Source of the DNA: Lactobacillaceae bacterium L1_55_11
GTDB taxonomy: Bacteria; Bacillota; Bacilli; Lactobacillales; Lactobacillaceae
Direction of reading: 5' to 3'
NCBI GenBank assembly: GCA_029433155.1
Contig: JAQYTT010000001.1
Location: forward strand, 620,001-684,000
Length of the DNA stretch: 64,000 bases
This document shows, one piece after another, positions 59,073 through 64,000 of this stretch. A program made the translations under genes and the position numbers. Every line of letters begins with the position of its first letter. The stretch's first letter is position 1. Under the pieces are notes generated by a model that was not told the origin of the DNA, ran no database searches, and saw nothing but the letters and a program-made list of their open reading frames with translations.

Positions 59073-60517
59073 GCAAATTCTCCCATCAACTGGGCCCACT
59101 GCTCGGCGATTACAGCCGGCTGGTAAGCCTCGGCCACCTGGTGTGCCCCAGCGGACAACTGATCATAGTTGTTCAAAACCCGCTGCATGGCATCAGCCAG
59201 GTTCTTAATGTTTTGGGCTTCATCTTCGTCAGACCGGCTAAACTCGGCCAGCGCCCCGTTTTGGCCTTCGCGAACCAGTTCCTGGGCCCCATAGAGGTTG
59301 GCATAAGTGGCAATTGGGAGGGCATCCGAAATCGCCTCGATGTAAGTCAGACCAAAGCCTTCCGAATAGGAAGCCGAAACAAAGACATCGTAAGCCTGTA
59401 AGTCCTTCACCACCTGCTGGCTGAGACCCTTCAGGGTCACGAACTCACCCAGGTCAAGCTGCTTAATCCGGTCATTTAGTGCCTGCTTGTCACCACCATC
59501 CCCGTAAATATCTAGACGGGCATCCACCCCATTTTTACGGAGAAAATCGATGGCGCTAATAATCTGACTGATATGCTTTTCGGGGTGCAGACGGGAAGCC
59601 GTCACAAACTTAGCAGTTTGCCCGTTCCAGTGTTTAGCCGGAGCCGCAAATTCGGCCCCACCAACTGGGATAGCCTTGATCTTATCTAACCCAGCCGGGT
59701 TTACGTAGTTTTCCAGGTGCTGCTTCATGGCATCACGCTGCAACTTAGTGGCCGTGATGACCGCATCCATTTCGTCAAAGTGGTCAAACATGTACTGGTA
59801 AAAATTATTAAAGAGCGGATGACCGTCTTCAAACTCAACCAGGTGGGCGGCATGCACGATATCAATAATCTTCAGGTCCGACCCGGCTAGTTTCAACTTG
59901 ACCAAGGCTTCCTCGTTTTCATTACCACGGTCAACCAGGTAAACATTGTGGTTAAAGCGCTTCTCTAGGTCCTCAAAGAAAAAGGCAACCAGGGCTTCAA
60001 AAGTGTTAAAGAAATAATCCTGTCCACGGAAATTATGGAGGCGGATGCTAGTAGCCAACTTACCACGAGAACCGCGGTCACGATAATGCCAGCTAATCGA
60101 GTGGGTACCGTTTTCCAAAATCACGCGGCTATCATCGACCAGGTAAATTTTCTTTTCCTCAGAATAACGCTTATCGCGTTGAATGGTTTCCTGGTATTCA
60201 CCGGTCGTCTGCCGGGTCTGAATCCGCTGGGTGTTGGTTAGGTCCCAGAGGGTGTCTTCTTGGTAGGTACGGGGCTCAGCAATACCGTTTTGCAAATATG
60301 TATCGGGATCATCACTAAGGAGGTAGTCATAGAGACCGATGACCTCGTTTTCGGCAAGGTGCCATTCCCGCATGTGCTGGTGCAGTTCGGGTAACAAATC
60401 GGTAAAAATTAATTTAAACGGAATATTTTTTTCGCGAAAACGGGCGGCACGGTAAAATTGGGCGTGCTCCACCCCACTATTACCATGGCCCATCCCCTTG
60501 TTTACAAAGAAATTCAT
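59069..60517 (-). CDS. gtfA: Accessory Sec glycosyltransferase GtfA (peptide GlcNAc transferase)
   Basis: A 482-residue family 4-type enzyme that starts O-glycosylation of Ser/Thr on Ser-rich wall proteins. MNFFVNKGMGHGNSGVEHAQ at the N-terminus is diagnostic. A beta-meander domain (about 70-190) is followed by the donor half with KFVTASRLHPEKHISQIISA and SYSEGFGLTYIEAISDALPI (catalytic E-x7-E). Likely targets are the two KxYKxGKxW LPXTG proteins at 35-38.6 kb. GGGGAAGG precedes the ATG. It is first in the cluster; no clear promoter was found in the 120 bp before it. Confidence 0.92.
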   Translation of the reverse strand: MNFFVNKGMGHGNSGVEHAQFYRAARFREKNIPFKLIFTDLLPELHQHMREWHLAENEVIGLYDYLLSDDPDTYLQNGIAEPRTYQEDTLWDLTNTQRIQTRQTTGEYQETIQRDKRYSEEKKIYLVDDSRVILENGTHSISWHYRDRGSRGKLATSIRLHNFRGQDYFFNTFEALVAFFFEDLEKRFNHNVYLVDRGNENEEALVKLKLAGSDLKIIDIVHAAHLVEFEDGHPLFNNFYQYMFDHFDEMDAVITATKLQRDAMKQHLENYVNPAGLDKIKAIPVGGAEFAAPAKHWNGQTAKFVTASRLHPEKHISQIISAIDFLRKNGVDARLDIYGDGGDKQALNDRIKQLDLGEFVTLKGLSQQVVKDLQAYDVFVSASYSEGFGLTYIEAISDALPIATYANLYGAQELVREGQNGALAEFSRSDEDEAQNIKNLADAMQRVLNNYDQLSAGAHQVAEAYQPAVIAEQWAQLMGEFA

Positions 60518-60635
60518 GCGATACCTTCCCCTGCCTAGACAGTGCTCTTATCTTATTAAATAGTACACAAAATATCCTGATTTTACTAGCCTCAGCCACC
60601 AAATGGGGGACAATCTTAGTACCTTTTTAAAACAA

Positions 60636-60667
60636 TAAAAAAAGCACCGACCACTTAGGCCAGCGCT
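60636..60667 (-). terminator. Terminator of pta
   Basis: Minus strand AGCGCTGGCC and GGTCGGTGCT arms (with G-U pairs) around the pta stop codon, then seven T. Confidence 0.8.
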
Positions 60668-61638
60668 TGAGCAGCCGTGATAATGGCCACCTTGTATACG
60701 TCTTCTTCACTGGCACCCCGTGACAGGTCTGAAACTGGCTTAGCCAGTCCCTGCAAAATCGGACCGATAGCTTCAAAGCCACCGAGGCGCTGAGCAATTT
60801 TATAGCCAATGTTTCCGGCCTCAAGGTTTGGGAAAACAAAGACATTGGCATGACCAGCAACCTGAGAATCAGGGGCCTTGGCCTGGGCAACGCGAGGCAC
60901 CAAAGCGGCGTCGAACTGCAGCTCACCATCAATGTGGTCCGCCAACTTAGGCGCCATTTCCTTAGCCAGCTGAGTGGCTTTAACCACCTTCTCAACTTCT
61001 TCACCGCGGGCCGAACCCTTAGTTGAAAAGGACAGCATGGCCACTTCAGGGTCTAAGCCAAAGACCTGGGCGGTTTGGGCAGACTGAACGGCAATTTCGG
61101 CCATGGTGTGGGCATTAACGTCAATGTTAATGGCCGCATCCGCAAAGACATAGCGGTCATCCCCCTTTTGCATGATAAAGGCCCCCGAAATCCGACTGGA
61201 ACCGGGTGCGGTCTTGATGATTTGCAGGGCTGGCCGCACGGTATCACCGGTCGGATGGGTGGCACCAGAAACCATGCCATCGGCCTCGTCTAAGTAGACC
61301 AGCATAGTTGCAAAATAATTATTGTCCTTCAGCCACTTGGCCGCAGTATCCGCATCAGTTTTGCCGTTACGACGCTTAACCAGGGCTGAGCGCATCTGGT
61401 TTAACTTATCAGCTGGATACTGACTGGGATCAATGATTTCAAGGCCAGTCAAGTCCCAGTCGTTTTGCTGGGCGAGCGCCTTAATTTCAGCCTGGTCCCC
61501 CAGTAAAATCGGCTGCAACAGGCCGTCTTGCTTCAGCCGGACGGCAGCGCCGAGAATACGTTCATCTTCCCCTTCAGCAAAAACAATCCGCTGCTGGTTG
61601 GGCTTAATCTGGGATTTTAACTGTTCAAATAACTCCAC
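60655..61638 (-). CDS. pta: Phosphate acetyltransferase
   Basis: A 327-residue enzyme that interconverts acetyl-CoA and acetyl phosphate. RIVFAEGEDERILGAAVRL, DEADGMVSGATHPTGDTVRP and AMLSFSTKGSARGEEVEKV are characteristic. It links pyruvate or ethanol branches with ATP production by acetate kinase. The start is GTG at 61638, six nt after AAGGAG; there is no ATG near. It stands alone with promoter and terminator. Confidence 0.95.
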   Translation of the reverse strand: MELFEQLKSQIKPNQQRIVFAEGEDERILGAAVRLKQDGLLQPILLGDQAEIKALAQQNDWDLTGLEIIDPSQYPADKLNQMRSALVKRRNGKTDADTAAKWLKDNNYFATMLVYLDEADGMVSGATHPTGDTVRPALQIIKTAPGSSRISGAFIMQKGDDRYVFADAAINIDVNAHTMAEIAVQSAQTAQVFGLDPEVAMLSFSTKGSARGEEVEKVVKATQLAKEMAPKLADHIDGELQFDAALVPRVAQAKAPDSQVAGHANVFVFPNLEAGNIGYKIAQRLGGFEAIGPILQGLAKPVSDLSRGASEEDVYKVAIITAAQALA

Positions 61639-61682
61639 GTTGCTCTCCTTTGATGGCAGTTAGGTCTAAATTACTCGGTCTT

Positions 61683-61691
61683 ATTATACCA
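61683..61691 (-). promoter_or_regulatory. Extended -10 promoter of pta
   Basis: Minus strand TGGTATAAT (TGnTATAAT) about 45 nt before the start codon; it overlaps no gene, and the -35 is weak. Confidence 0.55.
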
Positions 61692-61705
61692 AAACCAGCC
61701 GAATT

Positions 61706-62365
61706 TCAGTGCAGCCAATCAATCGGTTGGCGGTCATGCTCGGTTAGGAACTGGTTGGCCTTAGAAAAGGGTCGACTGCCAAAAAAACCACGGTAGGCCG
61801 ACAAAGGACTAGGATGGGCACTGGTTAGGACCAGGTGCTTACTTTCATCAATCAAGGGCCGTTTAGACTGGGCAAAGCGACCCCAGAGAACAAAGACCTT
61901 AGGGTGGTCATCTGCCGAAGCAATTTTAATAATGGCATCAGTTAACGGTTCCCAAATCTTGCCCTGGTGACCATTGGCCCGCCCCTGGGGCACAGTCAAA
62001 ACCGCGTTTAAAAGCAGGACGCCCTGGCGGGCCCAAGAACTTAAATCATGGCTGGAACGGGGCCCGATATCATCAGCAAGTTCTTTTAAAATATTTTGCA
62101 AGGAAGGCGGTGCTGGCACCTGGTCGGGCACTGAAAAACTAAGGCCCTGGGCCTGACCAACCTCATGGTAGGGATCTTGGCCCATAATGACGACCTTGGT
62201 GTCAGGTAAGGGCGTTTCTTCCAAGGCCGCAAAAACCCGGTCTTTGGGTGGAAAAATGGCCTGGTTACCATGGTAAATCGTGGTCAAAAAATCAGCGACA
62301 GCATTAATATATTCGGGGGTCAGCTCCCGTTTTAAGTAAGGGGCCCAGGTGGTATGTGATAGCAC
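61706..62365 (-). CDS. ung: Uracil-DNA glycosylase
   Basis: 219 residues, the normal length for family 1. It removes uracil from DNA. Motif 1 with the catalytic Asp is VIMGQDPYHEVGQAQGLSFS; the His motif is LTSAHPSPLSAYRGFFGSRP. The GTG at 62365 was chosen: AAAGGA is about 10 nt upstream, and it sits at the usual N-terminus. The longer open frame to 62542 overlaps the divergent gene and adds no family sequence. Confidence 0.93.
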   Translation of the reverse strand: MLSHTTWAPYLKRELTPEYINAVADFLTTIYHGNQAIFPPKDRVFAALEETPLPDTKVVIMGQDPYHEVGQAQGLSFSVPDQVPAPPSLQNILKELADDIGPRSSHDLSSWARQGVLLLNAVLTVPQGRANGHQGKIWEPLTDAIIKIASADDHPKVFVLWGRFAQSKRPLIDESKHLVLTSAHPSPLSAYRGFFGSRPFSKANQFLTEHDRQPIDWLH

Positions 62366-62410
62366 GGCTAGCCGTCCTTTCGTGGTAAAATAAGGCCCAA
62401 AGGAGGGCCG

Positions 62411-62956
62411 ATGGAAAAATACTACATGCGACAAAATTATAGCACCGACATGGGCGTTAACATTGTCTTTGACCAAACTTTCCAGGCGGCCTACCTGGTT
62501 AGTGGTCGAACTGGCAAGGCTGGTGACGAACTCCTGGTCCAAGACATGCGCGGCGAGGTCTTGGTCCGTTTGCGCCAGATTTCATACGGCATTATCCCCC
62601 GCTTTGTCATCGCCTACCGCAACCAAGTGATTGCTTCGATTAGTTTTAACCTGGCTTATTTCGGTGATATTATTTATGTCCGGCGCCTGGCCTGGGTCAT
62701 TTCTGGTAACTTTTTAAATCACCGTTACAACACTTACCACAGTACCAAAAAATTACTGTCCGTCAAACCAGAGGCCCGGCCTGACGGTCTCTATAATCAA
62801 CTGACGGTCACCGACAGTTCCGACCAAGTGCCGGTCCACATTATCATCGCGGCGCTCTTAGACATTTGGAATACCGGCTTTGATACCCTCAGCCCACGGA
62901 ATTGGCTTACCCAGTACCATTTCCGCCTTTACCCACCAACCTACCGGCGTGATTAA
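62411..62956 (+). CDS. LURP-one/YxjI-like protein, function unknown
   Basis: A 181-residue protein with a beta-barrel-like pattern: YYMRQNYSTDMGVNIVFDQ, LLVQDMRGEVLVRLRQISYG, FGDIIYVRRLAWVISGNFLN. It resembles the Tubby-like LURP-one/YxjI family found in many lactobacilli; no enzymatic motif is present. AGGAGG lies 4-5 nt before the first ATG (62411); a second ATG follows at 62426. It is divergent from ung and 5 bp ahead of a methyltransferase-like gene, so the two probably form an operon. Confidence 0.6.
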   Translation: MEKYYMRQNYSTDMGVNIVFDQTFQAAYLVSGRTGKAGDELLVQDMRGEVLVRLRQISYGIIPRFVIAYRNQVIASISFNLAYFGDIIYVRRLAWVISGNFLNHRYNTYHSTKKLLSVKPEARPDGLYNQLTVTDSSDQVPVHIIIAALLDIWNTGFDTLSPRNWLTQYHFRLYPPTYRRD

Positions 62957-62961
62957 CTCGT

Positions 62962-63660
62962 ATGGATGCCCAACTAACCCAATTTGCCCAACAATTTAAA
63001 AACTATCCAAAAGCCCAGCAACAAATCCAGGCCGTCCAAGCTACCTGGTCGGCTTTGGCGGCCGGCCAGCTGCCTGCTAAGTCCCTACCAGTGCTGGGCT
63101 TTTCAGTTGATGAAATTCTGACTCACCCTGAACTAATGCCCTTAGATGACTACCTAAATGACTTCCGTTCTCAGCTGATTGAGCGCTATGGAATTTGGCA
63201 CCTACCTAACCAGGCCTGGATTCAGGATTTAGCAGGCTGGATTAACCAACGGCCTACCTTAGAAATCATGGCCGGCAACGGCATTATCACAGCCGCCCTG
63301 AGCAAGCGCGGTATCCCGGTTCAGGCCACTGATAACTTCGACTGGGCCGGTCAAGATATCACGGTCCCCCACCCCTGGACCCAGGTTAGGCAACTGGATG
63401 CCCGCCAGGCTATCAAGACCTTGAATTTTGAAGTCCTGATTCTTAGCTGGGCCCCAGACACTAGTGACGTTGACTGGCAGATTTTACAGGACCTCCGCCA
63501 AGCACACTACCAGGGCGATTTCATCGTGGTTGGCGAATACCAGGGGGCGACCAACTCAGCTGCCTTTTGGCAGCAGGGACTTTTTGAAAAACCGGCCGCC
63601 TTAAACCGGCACCACCAACCCTTTGATGATTTTAAAGACCAGGTCTACTTGGTCAAATAA
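62962..63660 (+). CDS. SAM-dependent methyltransferase-like protein
   Basis: 232 residues. An N-terminal helical region (about 1-85) is followed by a class I methyltransferase core with LEIMAGNGIITAALSKRGIP (SAM loop), VQATDNFDW (acidic residue after strand 2), ARQAIKTLNFEVLILSWAPD and a C-terminal VVGEYQGATNSAAF. The substrate is unknown. The start ATG lacks a strong ribosome site and probably relies on coupling to the gene 5 bp upstream. Confidence 0.65.
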   Translation: MDAQLTQFAQQFKNYPKAQQQIQAVQATWSALAAGQLPAKSLPVLGFSVDEILTHPELMPLDDYLNDFRSQLIERYGIWHLPNQAWIQDLAGWINQRPTLEIMAGNGIITAALSKRGIPVQATDNFDWAGQDITVPHPWTQVRQLDARQAIKTLNFEVLILSWAPDTSDVDWQILQDLRQAHYQGDFIVVGEYQGATNSAAFWQQGLFEKPAALNRHHQPFDDFKDQVYLVK

Positions 63661-63688
63661 AAAAGCACCGCCGATGCGGTGCTTTTTT
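63659..63688. terminator. Bidirectional terminator between the methyltransferase-like gene and cls
   Basis: Arms AAAAAAGCACCGC and GCGGTGCTTTTTT, loop CGAT. Confidence 0.95.
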
Positions 63689-63690
63689 AC

Positions 63691-64000
63691 TTATAGGATT
63701 GGTGAGAGCAGGCGCGAGAACTGCTGCTTAAACTTCAGCCACCAGGACTGTTGTTCAAACATAGCCGGCGTCTGTAAGGTGGCCGAGGCCATGTCGACCT
63801 GGTACTGCTTAGCCAGCTGCTGGGCCAGGTCCTGGTCGTACAAGAAGGCGTTGATTTCAAAGTTCAGTTTAAAACTACGGAAATCAAAATTGGCCGAACC
63901 AACTGAGGCAATTTCACCGTCAACCACCACCGTCTTGGCGTGTAAGAAACCTTCCTGGTAGTAGTAGACCTTGACCCCCACGTCAGTTAGTTGCTGGGCA
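63691..64000 (-). CDS. cls: Cardiolipin synthase, partial (5' end outside window)
   Basis: The C-terminal 102 residues of a phospholipase D-superfamily cardiolipin synthase. The second HKD motif is clear (GFLHAKTVVVDGEIASVGSA then NFDFRSFKLNFEI). The C-terminus, FSRLLSPIL, is normal for the family. It joins two phosphatidylglycerols to cardiolipin at the membrane. The frame is open to the window edge, so the start lies beyond 64000. Confidence 0.93.
   Translation of the reverse strand, partial: AQQLTDVGVKVYYYQEGFLHAKTVVVDGEIASVGSANFDFRSFKLNFEINAFLYDQDLAQQLAKQYQVDMASATLQTPAMFEQQSWWLKFKQQFSRLLSPIL

Overview
The window comes from a low-to-mid G+C Gram-positive bacterium of the Lactobacillales, most likely a member of the Lactobacillaceae. 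The evidence is a complete mevalonate pathway operon, PyrR, a ypmB-aspC-asnS-dnaD block, a threonine T-box, DUF1831, EbsA, two LPXTG wall proteins with KxYKxGKxW-type signal peptides, and an accessory Sec glycosylation cluster. The base composition looks close to half G+C, which is high for Leuconostoc or Weissella. I do not name a genus. Most genes lie on the minus strand in short operons, and many intrinsic terminators are visible.

Layout. 0-2.5 kb: ebsA-rluD-pyrR-carA. 2.5-5 kb: rnhA, a GNAT enzyme, an RlmL-type methyltransferase and a small unknown gene. 5-11.4 kb: dnaD, asnS, aspC, ypmB and a DinG-like protein whose helicase half has decayed. 11.4-15.5 kb: the mvk-mvaD-pmk-fni operon on the plus strand. 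15.5-23.3 kb: purB with a PurBox, an aldo/keto reductase, an SGNH hydrolase, prs, recD2, a histidine phosphatase and DUF1831. 23.4-34 kb: an exopolysaccharide locus (wzz, priming transferase, five glycosyltransferases, wzy, wzx) with rsmF embedded in it. 34-38.7 kb: map and two cell-wall-anchored proteins flanking a small stress protein. 38.7-45.2 kb: dacA, upp, tRNA-Arg, a NAD-salvage operon and dedA. 45.2-53.3 kb: an amino acid permease, T-box-controlled thrS, flavodoxin, yebC, pgpA and the serine operon serC-serA. 53.5-60.5 kb: tRNA-Leu, an AT-rich remnant, and the gtfA-gtfB-asp1-asp2-asp3 cluster. 60.6-64 kb: pta, ung, two small genes and a partial cardiolipin synthase.

Functional links. 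The two LPXTG proteins at 35-38.6 kb carry signal peptides of the type exported by the accessory Sec pathway and have Ser/Ala/Thr-rich regions. They are therefore plausible substrates of the glycosyltransferases and Asp proteins at 54-60.5 kb. One of them appears to hold three NEAT-like modules.

The observations I find most interesting are regulatory. (1) Three genes (a GNAT, asnS, upp) have a strong Shine-Dalgarno sequence 25-35 nt from the start codon, with a hairpin filling the gap. (2) The serC operon has a leader peptide, mutually exclusive hairpins and an intrinsic terminator, which looks like ribosome-mediated attenuation. (3) A strong promoter sits so close to the first ATG of the NAD-salvage operon that its mRNA should be leaderless. 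(4) A PurBox lies about 76 nt upstream of the predicted purB transcription start. All of this was read by eye; no homology search or folding program was run.
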